A stretch of DNA of 61,936 nucleotides from Caldisalinibacter kiritimatiensis (GCF_000387765.1 NZ_ARZA01000070.1:1-61936), one strand, 5' to 3'; shown: positions 18,896-27,790, counted from the stretch's first letter. A program made the numbers and translations. Notes: a model not told the origin generated them from the letters alone.

Positions 18896-19156
18896 ATGTC
18901 AAAAACTATTATGGGTATTCAAGTAGATGACAGATTTGAAGAAGTTCAAGAAATGCAAAGAGTTCTTACAAATTTCGGAGATATTATTAAAACTAGATTA
19001 GGATTACATCAGCAACAGGAAAATGATATGTTTAATACAAAGAAAGGTCTAATACTGTTAGAATTAGTTGAAGATAGCGGTAATAGAAGCTCTGAATTGG
19101 AAAAAAATTTAGAAGGAATAAAAAATATACAAGTTAGATCTATGAGATTTCAATAA
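18896..19156 (+). CDS. small ACT-like protein, TM1266 family
   Basis: An 86-aa protein with the pattern MGIQVDDR..., FGDIIKTRLGL..., KGLILLELVED and a C-terminal IKNIQVRSMRF. This resembles the TM1266 family, sometimes annotated as iron-only hydrogenase system regulator: a beta-alpha-beta ACT-like fold without a DNA-binding domain. A hydrogenase gene is not present here, so the role is open. It is a one-gene unit with a strong AGGAGG site and its own terminator. The spacer LHQQQENDMFNTK is more polar and longer than the family's usual loop. Confidence 0.65.
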   Translation: MSKTIMGIQVDDRFEEVQEMQRVLTNFGDIIKTRLGLHQQQENDMFNTKKGLILLELVEDSGNRSSELEKNLEGIKNIQVRSMRFQ

Positions 19157-19184
19157 AAAACAGCAGCTTAAAGCTGCTGTTTTA
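19157..19184. terminator. bidirectional terminator between the TM1266-like gene and opuAC
   Basis: AAAACAGCAGCTT paired with AAGCTGCTGTTTT, with A/T runs on both sides, between two convergent genes. Confidence 0.88.
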
Positions 19185-19189
19185 AGATA

Positions 19190-20062
19190 TTATTCTTGTG
19201 GTAACCAACTGTTAACTAATTCCTCGTTTTCTTCCATCCATTTTTTAGCTACAACATCTGGCTCCTCATCACTATCTGCTATCATACCCATCAAACTACC
19301 TAATTGCTGGTCATTTAATTTAAAGTTTCTAAAAAGCTCTGCAACCTCTGGCATATCTTCCTCTAATCCTTTTCTTGCCATTGTATGGATGTTTTCTACT
19401 TCTCCATAAACCTTTTTAGGGTCATCTAGGAATTTTAAATCATATCTAGCAAATTTCCAATGTGGTTTCCATCCTGTAACAATAATGTTCTCATTATTGT
19501 CTATTGCATCTTTTAAAGAAGCAGTCATTACAGGACCACTACCAGCAAGTAAGTCATAGTCTAGTCCATACTCTTCAATAGCTTTGTTTGTAGCGTTCAT
19601 AATACCTGCTCCTGAATCTATACCAATAATTTCACCATTAAACTTATCTTTAACTGAATTTAATTCTTCAATACTATTAATTTCAACATATTCAGGTACA
19701 ACTAATCCTATACGTGCTCCTTCAAAATTATATCCTAAATCCACTAAATCGTCCTTATATTTTTCTAAATAGCTTTCATGGGTAACTGGCAACCACGCAT
19801 CTAAGAATGCATCATAATCTCCATTTGCTATAGAAGTAAAAATAACACCTGGGTCTGCCATTGTCATTTCAACTTCATATCCCATTTTTTCCTCTAATAC
19901 AGCCTTCATTAAATTAGTCATGGCTACACCTTCAGCCCAGTTAACATATGCTAGTTTGACAGTATCCTTTTCTTCAGTTTGGTTGCTACATCCTGAGAAT
20001 AATACTGTACCTAATAAAACTACTAATAACATTAAAGTAATGATTTTTGTAAATCTCCTCAT
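19190..20062 (-). CDS. opuAC: glycine betaine ABC transporter, substrate-binding lipoprotein
   Basis: Extracytoplasmic solute-binding protein of the OpuAC/ProX type. A lipoprotein signal ends in the lipobox FSGC (about residues 23-26), so the mature protein is anchored outside the membrane. The core reads VKLAYVNWAEGVAMTNLMK, then DAFLDAWLPVTHE and VTGWKPHWKFARYDLKFL, whose tryptophans form the aromatic box for quaternary ammonium groups. Length 290 aa is normal. Third gene of the opuAA-AB-AC operon. It supplies betaine for osmoprotection, or substrate for betaine fermentation in this kind of anaerobe. Confidence 0.93.
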   Translation of the reverse strand: MRRFTKIITLMLLVVLLGTVLFSGCSNQTEEKDTVKLAYVNWAEGVAMTNLMKAVLEEKMGYEVEMTMADPGVIFTSIANGDYDAFLDAWLPVTHESYLEKYKDDLVDLGYNFEGARIGLVVPEYVEINSIEELNSVKDKFNGEIIGIDSGAGIMNATNKAIEEYGLDYDLLAGSGPVMTASLKDAIDNNENIIVTGWKPHWKFARYDLKFLDDPKKVYGEVENIHTMARKGLEEDMPEVAELFRNFKLNDQQLGSLMGMIADSDEEPDVVAKKWMEENEELVNSWLPQE

Positions 20063-20115
20063 TAAATAATCCTCCTTGAAATTTTTATATTATAACTCAG
20101 ACTAATGAAAATATA

Positions 20116-20940
20116 TTATTCAGCAGTTTTTCCTAAAGCCTGAGTTATTCTATCTAATATCATTGCAAGTATTACTACAGACACACCACTTTCAAAACCT
20201 AATCCAATCTCTAACTGCGTAATTCCAGTTAATACTTTTTCACCAAGTCCTTTAGCACCAATCATTGCTGCAATAACTACCATAGATAGTGACAACATTA
20301 TTGTCTGATTTACACCCGCTAATATTGTTGGTAACGCCATCGGTAACTGTACTTTAAAAAGCATTTGTCTTGATGTCGAACCAAATGATTTTGCAGCTTC
20401 AATAACATCAGTTGGAACCTGACGTATCCCTAAATTCGTAAGTCTTACAACTGGTGGAGTAGCAAATATAACAGTTGCTACTGCTCCAGGTACTTTCCCC
20501 ATTTTAAAGAATAATACTGCTGGAATTAAATACACAAAAGCCGGCATAGTCTGCATAAAATCTAAAATAGGTCTTAATATTCTGTCTACCACATTATTCC
20601 TTGAAGCCCAAATTCCCAAAGGAACTCCTATAAGAAGTGCAACTAATGCAGATACTATAACCAAAGCCAAAGTCTGCATAGTTTCTTCCCATAGCTCCAT
20701 TCCAACTATAAGGCCTAATCCTATAAAGGTAAATATAGCAATCCTTCTATCTGAAAGCTTCCAAGCTAAAAGAGATAATATGATAATAATTACAATACTA
20801 GGTGGGAATAAAAAAATATTCTCAAATCCAGAAATAATAAAAGTTAATATATTACTTATAGCATCGAAAAATGGCTCTAAATTATTCTGTAACCATTCAA
20901 CGATTAATTCAAATGTACTTCCAATAGGTAAATCTATCAA
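20116..20940 (-). CDS. opuAB: glycine betaine ABC transporter, permease
   Basis: Membrane subunit of the OpuA/ProU importer, with six or so hydrophobic segments in 274 aa. The inner-membrane EAA motif reads EAAKSFGSTSRQMLFKVQLPMALPTI (split by loop residues), and GVPLGIWASRNN marks the binding-protein-dependent transport domain. The start is TTG at 20938-20940, placed 6 nt after AGGAGG, only 1 nt beyond the opuAA stop codon. The tight spacing indicates coupled translation with the ATPase. Confidence 0.92.
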   Translation of the reverse strand: MIDLPIGSTFELIVEWLQNNLEPFFDAISNILTFIISGFENIFLFPPSIVIIIILSLLAWKLSDRRIAIFTFIGLGLIVGMELWEETMQTLALVIVSALVALLIGVPLGIWASRNNVVDRILRPILDFMQTMPAFVYLIPAVLFFKMGKVPGAVATVIFATPPVVRLTNLGIRQVPTDVIEAAKSFGSTSRQMLFKVQLPMALPTILAGVNQTIMLSLSMVVIAAMIGAKGLGEKVLTGITQLEIGLGFESGVSVVILAMILDRITQALGKTAE

Positions 20941-20941
20941 A

Positions 20942-22126
20942 TTAATCCTCCTCTCCTACAATACCAGAAATTAGTGAAGCTCTAACAATTATTCCTAATA
21001 ATTTATTATTATCATCTATAACAGCAATAGGATATTGGGAATCTGTTGCCAAATGCATTAAATCAATTATTGGAGTATCTGGAGATGTGGTAGGAACATC
21101 TGTGACTAGAATTTCTTCAAGGCTAGTTTTCTTTTGCTTAATCATTTCTGCAACGTCATCTACATTTACTATTCCTTTTAGCTTTCTATTTTTATCGGTA
21201 ACATATACACTTGATATTTTCTGTTCATTCATTCTTTTAAGCGCTACTCTCGGACCATCTTTAGTAGTTACTAATGCATCCGGTTTTATCATTACTGAAG
21301 AAGCCGATACTACCTTTGACCTATTTACATCCTTAACAAAATCCCTAACATATTCATTAGCTGGATTAGTAAGAATACCTTCTGGAGTTCCTATTTGAAC
21401 TACTTGTCCATCCTTCATAACCGCAATTCTATCTCCTAGTTTCAACGCTTCATCTAAATCATGTGTAATGAAAATTATTGTTTTGTGCATTCTTGACTGT
21501 AATTCTAACAATTCTTCTTGCATTTCAGTTCTGATTAATGGGTCTAATGCACTAAAAGCTTCATCCATGAGTAAAATATCTGGGTCTGTTGCTAAAGCTC
21601 TTGCTAAACCTACCCTCTGCTGCATACCTCCACTTAGTTCATGAGGCATTTGTTTTTCATATCCTTTTAGTCCAACTAACTCTAAAGCTTCATATGCTTT
21701 TTTTCTTCTAGCTTTCTCATCAACCCCTTGCACTTCTAAACCATACTCAACATTATCTAATACGCTACGATGTGGAAAAAGTCCAAACTTTTGAAATACC
21801 ATAGCTATTTTCTTACGGCGCATTTCTAATAGTTTATCTTTTTCTGCCTTTATAATACTATCACCATCAATGAGTACTTCCCCTGATGTCGGTTCTATGA
21901 GGCGATTTAAGCACCTAATCAATGTGGATTTCCCACTACCTGATAATCCCATTACTACAAAGAATTCACCTTTTTTAACTTTAAAGCTTACATCATTGAC
22001 CCCTATTGTATTCCCAGTTTTTACAAGTATTTCTTCCTTTGATAGACCCTTCTCTAACAAAGAAAATACTTTTTTAGGATGGGGGCCAAAAACCTTGTAC
22101 AAATTTTTAACCTCAACCTGGTACAT
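20942..22126 (-). CDS. opuAA: glycine betaine ABC transporter, ATP-binding protein with CBS pair
   Basis: ATPase subunit of the betaine importer. Walker A is GLSGSGKST (about residues 59-67), the ABC signature is ELSGGMQQRVGLARAL, and Walker B is ILLMDEAFSALDP. The region PHPKKVFSLLEKGLSKEEI before Walker A is typical of the OpuAA/ProV branch. Residues 275-394 are a tandem CBS pair, which in OpuA senses ionic strength and gates transport at the membrane surface. First gene of the operon, preceded by a terminator-shaped hairpin in its leader. Confidence 0.94.
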   Translation of the reverse strand: MYQVEVKNLYKVFGPHPKKVFSLLEKGLSKEEILVKTGNTIGVNDVSFKVKKGEFFVVMGLSGSGKSTLIRCLNRLIEPTSGEVLIDGDSIIKAEKDKLLEMRRKKIAMVFQKFGLFPHRSVLDNVEYGLEVQGVDEKARRKKAYEALELVGLKGYEKQMPHELSGGMQQRVGLARALATDPDILLMDEAFSALDPLIRTEMQEELLELQSRMHKTIIFITHDLDEALKLGDRIAVMKDGQVVQIGTPEGILTNPANEYVRDFVKDVNRSKVVSASSVMIKPDALVTTKDGPRVALKRMNEQKISSVYVTDKNRKLKGIVNVDDVAEMIKQKKTSLEEILVTDVPTTSPDTPIIDLMHLATDSQYPIAVIDDNNKLLGIIVRASLISGIVGEED

Positions 22127-22147
22127 TGTATACCTCCTTTATAATAA

Positions 22148-22179
22148 AAAAAGAAATCATTTTAAAATGATTTCTTTTT
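22148..22179 (-). promoter_or_regulatory. terminator-like hairpin in the opuA leader
   Basis: A perfect 32-bp palindrome (AAAAAGAAATCATTTT and complement) lies 21 nt before the opuAA start codon and, read on the minus strand, ends in T7. It has the shape of an intrinsic terminator between the likely promoter and the ribosome-binding site. It could act as an attenuator, or it could terminate transcripts from outside. Confidence 0.55.
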
Positions 22180-22570
22180 AAAATTGTATATTTCATAAGT
22201 TAAAATATTACATACCAAATAGTAAAATGCGCACAATTAAGCACATTATTAGTTTATCAGTTATGATTTATTATTTCAAATATCCTATATTGTGATATAC
22301 CAATCTATGGATGTCTATAATATCCTTAAACAACTATAGAGCTTGAATACTCTTTATTACTGGCTTTAAGTCCGATATAGTCCAGAATTCGGATGATTTA
22401 TACGTTTTTGTAAAATCGTGGTCTGGTTTCCTCATTCTATAGAATTTAATCAGTAAAAACTTCATACAATATTAACTGTATTTATGTTGTGCTTATAAAA
22501 TTAAAATGTTAAAATTTAATAGCTATAATAAAAACTTACTAAAACTTAAATAGGCAAGGAGAAGATTAAT
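22180..22570. other. divergent promoter region, opuA / sdaA
   Basis: No gene is seen in this 390-nt AT-rich spacer between divergent operons. A short dyad TCCGA...TCGGA (22371-22400) and several AT-rich -10-like sequences are present, but no riboswitch that I can recognise. It must hold the promoters of both operons. Confidence 0.5.
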
Positions 22571-23251
22571 ATGAAAAATTATAGTGTTTTTGATATATTA
22601 GGTCCTATTATGATAGGTCCATCTAGCTCTCATACAGCTGGAGCAGCTAGATTAGGAAAAGTAGCAAGATATATTGTAGGAACTAGCTTTAAGTCTGTAA
22701 CCTTTTATCTTCATGGTTCCTTTGCAAAAACTTATAAAGGCCATGGTACTGATAGAGCCTTAGTAGCAGGCGTACTAGGTATGGAGCCCCATGACGAAAG
22801 GCTAAGGAATTCTTTAAATATTGCCAAAAAAAGGGGTATAAATATAGAATTTATTGAAACCGACTTAGGATATGCACATCCTAACACAGTGAAAATAGTT
22901 TTTACTAAAGAAGATGACAATAAAATTGAAATTACTGGTTCTTCAATTGGTGGAGGTAATATACTTATAACAAATATCGATGGTTATAATGTTAAGTTTA
23001 CAGGTGAATATCCAACCCTTTTCATAAGACAATATGATAAAAAAGGAGTTATAAGCAGAGTTTCAACTGTACTAGCTCAAAATGATATAAACATCGCAAC
23101 TATGAAAGTAAATCGTAAAGACCGCGGGGTAGAAGCTTCAATGATTATAGAAACCGACGATGAACTGTCAAATGAATTAGTAAAAGAACTAACTAAAATA
23201 GAAAATATAATATCAGTCAGAGCTATAAACCCAATTAAAGAGGAGGTTTAG
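22571..23251 (+). CDS. sdaAB: L-serine dehydratase, iron-sulfur type, beta subunit
   Basis: One half of the two-subunit [4Fe-4S] serine ammonia-lyase that makes pyruvate and ammonia from L-serine. The start FDILGPIMIGPSSSHTAGA is the family signature. Residues 150-226 form an ACT domain (RQYDKKGVISRVSTVLAQ..., a probable amino-acid sensor). The 226 aa are normal for the split clostridial enzyme. The stop is 1 nt from the sdaAA start, and the AGGAGG for the alpha subunit lies within the end of this gene. Confidence 0.95.
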   Translation: MKNYSVFDILGPIMIGPSSSHTAGAARLGKVARYIVGTSFKSVTFYLHGSFAKTYKGHGTDRALVAGVLGMEPHDERLRNSLNIAKKRGINIEFIETDLGYAHPNTVKIVFTKEDDNKIEITGSSIGGGNILITNIDGYNVKFTGEYPTLFIRQYDKKGVISRVSTVLAQNDINIATMKVNRKDRGVEASMIIETDDELSNELVKELTKIENIISVRAINPIKEEV

Positions 23252-23252
23252 T

Positions 23253-24125
23253 ATGTACAACAGTGGAAAAGAACTACTGACACTTACTAAAGAAAGAAAT
23301 TGTAAAATATCAGAAATTGTAATAGAAAAAGAATGTAAATTAACAGGATTAAGTATAAATGATGTGAGAAATAAAATGAAGAATAACCTTGAAGTTATGA
23401 GAGAATCAGCAAAATTAGGTCTAGAACAAGATATTAAATCTGTAGGTGGCATCATAGGCGGAGATGCTAAACGAGTTAATGACTATAGAATGTCACAAAA
23501 AACTTTATGTGGTGATACTATAAATAAGGCTATGGCACGTGCATTATCTTGTTCAGAAGTAAATGCATCAATGGGAAGAATATGTGCTGCACCAACTGCC
23601 GGCTCTGCTGGAATAATACCAGCTACTATAATTACAGCTAGCGAAGTATTAAACTCTACTGATGAAGAAATAATAAACGCTTTATTTACCGCTTCTGGTA
23701 TAGGAGAAATAATAGCTAAAAATGCTACTCTTTCTGGAGCAGAAGGAGGTTGTCAAGCTGAATGTGGTTCAGCTTCTGCTATGGCAGCAGCTGCTATCGT
23801 TGAAATGGCAGGTGGCTCACCAGAAATGTCATTACATGCAGCAGCAACTGCTATAAAGAATGTAATGGGACTTATTTGTGACCCAATAGCAGGACTTGTA
23901 GAAGCACCATGTACAAAAAGAAATGCATCAGGTACTATTAATGCACTGTTATCAGCAGATTTAGCTTTAGCTGGAGTAAAAAGCATAATCCCATTCGATG
24001 AAGTAATTGAAGCTATGTATAAGGTGGGCAAATCCCTTCCCCATGAGCTCAGAGAAACTGCTTTAGGTGGAGTTGCAGCAACTGAAACTGGAATTAAGAT
24101 AAAGGAAAAAATATTTGGAAAGTAA
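23253..24125 (+). CDS. sdaAA: L-serine dehydratase, iron-sulfur type, alpha subunit
   Basis: Catalytic subunit carrying the iron-sulfur cluster of L-serine dehydratase. The cluster cysteines are in GAEGGCQAECGSASAM, GLICDPIAGLVEAPC and the earlier MGRICAAPTAGSAG. Length 290 aa is standard. Forms an operon with sdaAB and ends just before two hairpins. Serine deamination fits an amino-acid-fermenting lifestyle. Confidence 0.95.
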   Translation: MYNSGKELLTLTKERNCKISEIVIEKECKLTGLSINDVRNKMKNNLEVMRESAKLGLEQDIKSVGGIIGGDAKRVNDYRMSQKTLCGDTINKAMARALSCSEVNASMGRICAAPTAGSAGIIPATIITASEVLNSTDEEIINALFTASGIGEIIAKNATLSGAEGGCQAECGSASAMAAAAIVEMAGGSPEMSLHAAATAIKNVMGLICDPIAGLVEAPCTKRNASGTINALLSADLALAGVKSIIPFDEVIEAMYKVGKSLPHELRETALGGVAATETGIKIKEKIFGK

Positions 24126-24133
24126 ATCTATAA

Positions 24134-24159
24134 CTTGAGGGACGTAGGCATCCCTCAAG
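24134..24159 (+). terminator. hairpin after sdaAA
   Basis: A 9-bp stem, CTTGAGGGA with TCCCTCAAG, lies 8 nt past the sdaAA stop. A T6 run is 11 nt further on, so termination would be non-canonical. Confidence 0.55.
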
Positions 24160-24175
24160 AACCAAATGTATTTTT

Positions 24176-24209
24176 TATAGTCGATGAACGCCCAAGTTCA
24201 TCGACTATA
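24176..24209. repeat. 14-bp-arm palindrome between sdaAA and yhcC
   Basis: TATAGTCGATGAAC and its exact complement flank GCCCAA. No T run follows it on either strand. It shares the GAAC...GTTC arms and a C-rich centre with the two palindromes at 4787-4853, and may belong to the same class of intergenic palindromes. Confidence 0.6.
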
Positions 24210-24220
24210 ATACTCCATTC

Positions 24221-25156
24221 TCAATTGTCAATTGTATTCTTTACCTTCTTTCCTTGATAACTATCTCTTCTCTTTAACTCTTTATCTATACCTGATAATA
24301 CAGCTAACTTGTGTAAGCTCCACCTAGGTCCAACCAATAAATCCTTTGCTCCATCTCCTGTTAAACGATGAATAACCATTTCTGGAGGTAATAATTCTAA
24401 AGCGTCTACAACTAATGAAATATATTCTTCTTTAGATAAAAGTGGAAAAGGATGCTTATAATAGTACTCACATAAATCTGTATTTTTTAATATATGAAGC
24501 AGATGAAGCTTAACTCCTTGAATATCCTTTTTGGCCACATATTTTACTGTTTCTAATATATCTTCTCTAGTTTCATTAGGTAGTCCTAAAATAAGATGTG
24601 TAACTATATTTATATTTCTTTTTCTCAATTTATCCACTGCTTCTTCAAAACAAGATAAGTCATACCCTCTTCTTATTAACTTTGCTGTTTTTTCATGAAT
24701 TGATTGTAATCCAAGCTCTACCCATAAATAAGTCTTTTTACTAAGCTCTTCTAATAAGTCTAATACATCATCAGGTAAACAATCAGGTCTTGTTGCTATA
24801 GCTAATCCTACTACCCCTTTATAAGAAATGGCTTCTATATATTTTCTTCTCAAGTCTTCAACAGTAGAATAAGTGTTAGTGAAGTTTTGAAAATACGCTA
24901 TATATTTACCAGTTTTCCATTTAGGTGATAAAAATTCTATCTGTTGTTTAATCTGCTTAGTAATACTTAATCTTCTAGGAGCTGCAAACTCCCCTGAACC
25001 TTCTTCGCTACAAAAAAGACATCCTCTTCTTCCAATAGTTCCATCTCTATTTGGACAAGTAAATCCACCATCAAGGGATAATTTAATTACCTTTTGTCCA
25101 AATTGCTTTCTCAACTCATAGTTTAATGAATGATACCTTTTATCTCCCCATCTCAT
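24221..25156 (-). CDS. TIGR01212 family radical SAM protein (YhcC-like)
   Basis: Radical SAM protein of 311 aa, related to the Elp3-like branch. The cluster-binding region is CPNRDGTIGRRGCLFC, with the long C-x(n)-CxxC spacing characteristic of this family. QSIHEKTAKLIRRGYD and THLILGLPNETRED are further family motifs. The substrate is not known. Downstream of an SDR gene with 15 nt between them, on the same strand as splB, probably part of one transcript. Confidence 0.87.
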   Translation of the reverse strand: MRWGDKRYHSLNYELRKQFGQKVIKLSLDGGFTCPNRDGTIGRRGCLFCSEEGSGEFAAPRRLSITKQIKQQIEFLSPKWKTGKYIAYFQNFTNTYSTVEDLRRKYIEAISYKGVVGLAIATRPDCLPDDVLDLLEELSKKTYLWVELGLQSIHEKTAKLIRRGYDLSCFEEAVDKLRKRNINIVTHLILGLPNETREDILETVKYVAKKDIQGVKLHLLHILKNTDLCEYYYKHPFPLLSKEEYISLVVDALELLPPEMVIHRLTGDGAKDLLVGPRWSLHKLAVLSGIDKELKRRDSYQGKKVKNTIDN

Positions 25157-25171
25157 ATAGCATCTCCTACC

Positions 25172-25882
25172 TTATTTGTTATTTTTCCTCTTCTTACGAG
25201 TAATCATATGTCTTTGGGGTTGTAATGTTATTTCTGTAACAACAGTTCCATATCTTTGGACTAAAATTGTCTCTACTGCATTTGCTACACACTCAGGTGT
25301 TATATAGCTTTCTTCAATATCTCCTTCTCTAAAATCAAGATGTTCATAAAAAGGAGTCTTAGTCATATCAGGATAAATAGTTACAACTTTAACTCCTTTT
25401 TTTCTAGTCTCATCAAATAAGCTTCTACTGAAATGTGCCAATCCAGCTTTAGTAGCAGCATAAGCACATCCATAGGTGCTGGATTTTTTGGCAGTTATAG
25501 AAGATATATTTATAACATATCCCGAGGTCTTTTTTAAGTCCCTTAATAACAATTGGGTTAACACCAAAGGTGCCTCTAAATTAGTAGCCACCATTGTATG
25601 GATTTTTTTAGGATTAAGCTCTTCATGGGGACCAAAATATCCTACTCCCGCATTATTTACAAGTATATATATTTCTTCCTTTTTTCTTATCTTTTTTATT
25701 TTCTCTGCAAGTTTATAAGTTTCAGTTATATCGCATACAACCTCTATGAAATTATCATTTTCTATTCGAGCTTTAGAAAAATTTCTTGCAATACCATAGA
25801 CTCTATATCCAAGGTCTAGAAGTTTTTTGGTTATTTCAAGACCTATCCCCGAAGAAGCTCCTGTAACTATAGCTGTCTTCAT
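25172..25882 (-). CDS. short-chain dehydrogenase/reductase (classical SDR)
   Basis: NAD(P)-dependent oxidoreductase of 236 aa. The cofactor motif TGASSGIG is at residues 7-14, NNAGVG near 88, the catalytic serine in INISSIT (near 127) and YAATKAG gives the Tyr-x3-Lys pair. The substrate cannot be assigned. It lies between splB and the YhcC-like gene on the same strand; spacing of 13 and 15 nt suggests co-transcription. Confidence 0.88.
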   Translation of the reverse strand: MKTAIVTGASSGIGLEITKKLLDLGYRVYGIARNFSKARIENDNFIEVVCDITETYKLAEKIKKIRKKEEIYILVNNAGVGYFGPHEELNPKKIHTMVATNLEAPLVLTQLLLRDLKKTSGYVINISSITAKKSSTYGCAYAATKAGLAHFSRSLFDETRKKGVKVVTIYPDMTKTPFYEHLDFREGDIEESYITPECVANAVETILVQRYGTVVTEITLQPQRHMITRKKRKNNK

Positions 25883-25895
25883 TATTATCTTCCTT

Positions 25896-26936
25896 TCAAA
25901 TGTATATTTTTTCCTTTGTCACATACTTATTTACCTTATTATAAACAAAGTTTATCATCTGTTCAGTATGTTCTTTAGTATAGCTACATACCCCATTTTT
26001 ACATTCAAAGGGATAAGCTAATAGCATAGAATTTGTTCTCTCTTTTTTAATCCTCTTTAAATAATCCTTCGATACTCTGAAAACTCCAATGCTAATATCA
26101 TGTATTTGTTCAACAGGAACAACATCAAAAGTCTTATCTATACATTTACTATAATGCTTTCTCCATTCCTTTATATACAATAGTGGGTCAAAACACAATC
26201 GCACTTTCCATCCTTTATCCATTGCACTACGAACACTTTTAAGTCTATTATCTAAAGAAGGAGTTCCCTTCTCATATTGAACTATAACCTTGTCGGGTGA
26301 AATTGTCCATGCTAAAATAACGTTATTTAATGGTTTTATATGGCTTATTGCATTAAAATTAGCACTCTTCGTTCTAAGCTCAAGCTTTAAGTCTGAATGT
26401 TTGCTTGCAAATTCCATCCATTTTGATGTATAAGAGGTCAACCCTTCAAAGGCTAATAAATCAGTCTCATAGGAAATACTAAGATATACAGGATGCTTTT
26501 CAAGTAATTTTTCTATTTCATTAAAAATGTCTTCAATATTTACAAAAACTACAACGTTAGCCGATGAATACATCCCCTGCAAATAACAATATTCACAGTT
26601 ATATATGCAATTCATTATAGAAGAAGTGTAATAAAAATGCTGGTTACCGAAGTCTTCACAAACTTCTGCTCCTTTATATACTAAATTATCTTCCTTAACA
26701 GCTAATATTAATTTAGGGCTATTTTTTTGTAGTACAAAGCTTTGATGTCCCCTAGAAAATACATCTTTATAGTGGTCTATTTCTATCTTAATAGCATCTT
26801 TAAATTTAGACAAAATTTCCTTTGTATTTAGATAATCCTTAGCCTTTTTTTCAATATAAATGTGAGAAAAACTAGAATTCCATAAGTTGTTCTTTAAGCT
26901 TTGCAAAATAACTCTTCCCTTCTCTTTTAGACTCAC
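25896..26936 (-). CDS. splB: spore photoproduct lyase
   Basis: Radical SAM DNA-repair enzyme that reverses the thymine dimer 5-thyminyl-5,6-dihydrothymine formed by UV in spores. The cluster motif CIYNCEYC, followed by YLQG, lies near residues 111-118, and FELRTKS-like text (LELRTKSANF) and FDPLLYIKEW follow. Length is close to the usual 340 aa. The 5' end overlaps the upstream nucleosidase gene. The GTG at 26936 has no ribosome-binding site, while the in-frame TTG at 26904-26906 has AAGGGA 9 nt upstream and is a better start, leaving a 35-nt overlap. Where the Bacillus enzyme has catalytic Cys141, my rough hand alignment places the segment ISYETD without a cysteine. Presence of this gene implies sporulation. 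Confidence 0.9.
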   Translation of the reverse strand: MSLKEKGRVILQSLKNNLWNSSFSHIYIEKKAKDYLNTKEILSKFKDAIKIEIDHYKDVFSRGHQSFVLQKNSPKLILAVKEDNLVYKGAEVCEDFGNQHFYYTSSIMNCIYNCEYCYLQGMYSSANVVVFVNIEDIFNEIEKLLEKHPVYLSISYETDLLAFEGLTSYTSKWMEFASKHSDLKLELRTKSANFNAISHIKPLNNVILAWTISPDKVIVQYEKGTPSLDNRLKSVRSAMDKGWKVRLCFDPLLYIKEWRKHYSKCIDKTFDVVPVEQIHDISIGVFRVSKDYLKRIKKERTNSMLLAYPFECKNGVCSYTKEHTEQMINFVYNKVNKYVTKEKIYI

Positions 26937-27705
26937 ATTTTAGTGATATTAATGGTTTAACTACTTCTAATAAGTTACCTTCCCTGATTTTATACATCTT
27001 AGCTAATTGTATTAATTGATGATTCATTGTAGTCGATAACTTTAGATTTTCACTTATTTGTTGAAGTACATTCTTTTCTTCATCTGTAAGGATACTTCTT
27101 TTAGGTGTTATAGCTTTATGTCTACTTAATATCCACCTAATAATGATATCTGTATTTTTGTTAACAATGTGTTCTACTTCTTCAGGTTTTATATTATCAG
27201 GCTCTAAAAAATCAGATACTATTTTTATACAATTTATTTGATGTGGTGGCAAAAAAGTTGATGCTGCCTCGTACGCTGCTGCTCCCTCCATATCTACTAA
27301 ATCACCTTTAACATCTTCTAACATATCCTTTGTAACTACTTTAGAAAAACTCTCTAATACTCCTTCTTTAAATGGATGTCTAAATAACATATCAGGATAA
27401 AAAATTTTCTTGGAATCATGATTTATAATTTTATGACATAAAAATACTTCACCTGATTTTATCTCTTTATCGGTGGAACCACATACTCCAACGTTTATAA
27501 ACAAATCAGTAGAGTTTGCATTATATTTTGTAAGCAGATATGTTGTGGCAATTGAAGATGCCATCACCCCTACCCCACTTATAATGAGTGCTACTTCATT
27601 ATTTTTAAATACTTGAAATCTTTTTATGTCATTATCTCTTTTTAATGCTAATTTTGAAATAAAAGGTTTAGCTTCATAGTACATTGCTACCGTTATATAT
27701 ATCAT
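26872..27705 (-). CDS. MTA/SAH-nucleosidase-like protein coupled to splB
   Basis: Nucleoside phosphorylase superfamily protein. The first 190 residues have the MTAN/PNP fold: ITVAMYYEAKPFI at the start, DLFINVGVCGS (phosphate/ribose site region), LVDMEGAAAYEAA (the nucleoside-binding glutamate) and KIVSDFLEPD (the catalytic aspartate position). About 85 further residues form a charged helical tail not usual in MTA nucleosidases. ATG at 27703-27705 sits 5 nt after AAGGTGA and is preferred over the upstream GTG. The end overlaps splB, so the two are translationally coupled. A role in removing 5'-deoxyadenosine or SAM-derived by-products for the lyase is an attractive inference, not shown. Confidence 0.75.
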   Translation of the reverse strand: MIYITVAMYYEAKPFISKLALKRDNDIKRFQVFKNNEVALIISGVGVMASSIATTYLLTKYNANSTDLFINVGVCGSTDKEIKSGEVFLCHKIINHDSKKIFYPDMLFRHPFKEGVLESFSKVVTKDMLEDVKGDLVDMEGAAAYEAASTFLPPHQINCIKIVSDFLEPDNIKPEEVEHIVNKNTDIIIRWILSRHKAITPKRSILTDEEKNVLQQISENLKLSTTMNHQLIQLAKMYKIREGNLLEVVKPLISLKCESKREGKSYFAKLKEQLMEF

Positions 27706-27790
27706 AAATTTCACCTTCTTAATTGGATGTGTTAAATCGTAAACTACTCACTATTGAGAATACTTCAAATATTGTTATTTGTCTAGGGTC

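Noticed and set aside
22180-22570. Glycine or other riboswitch upstream of sdaAB
   Set aside because: None of the conserved cores I know for these could be found; only weak dyads.
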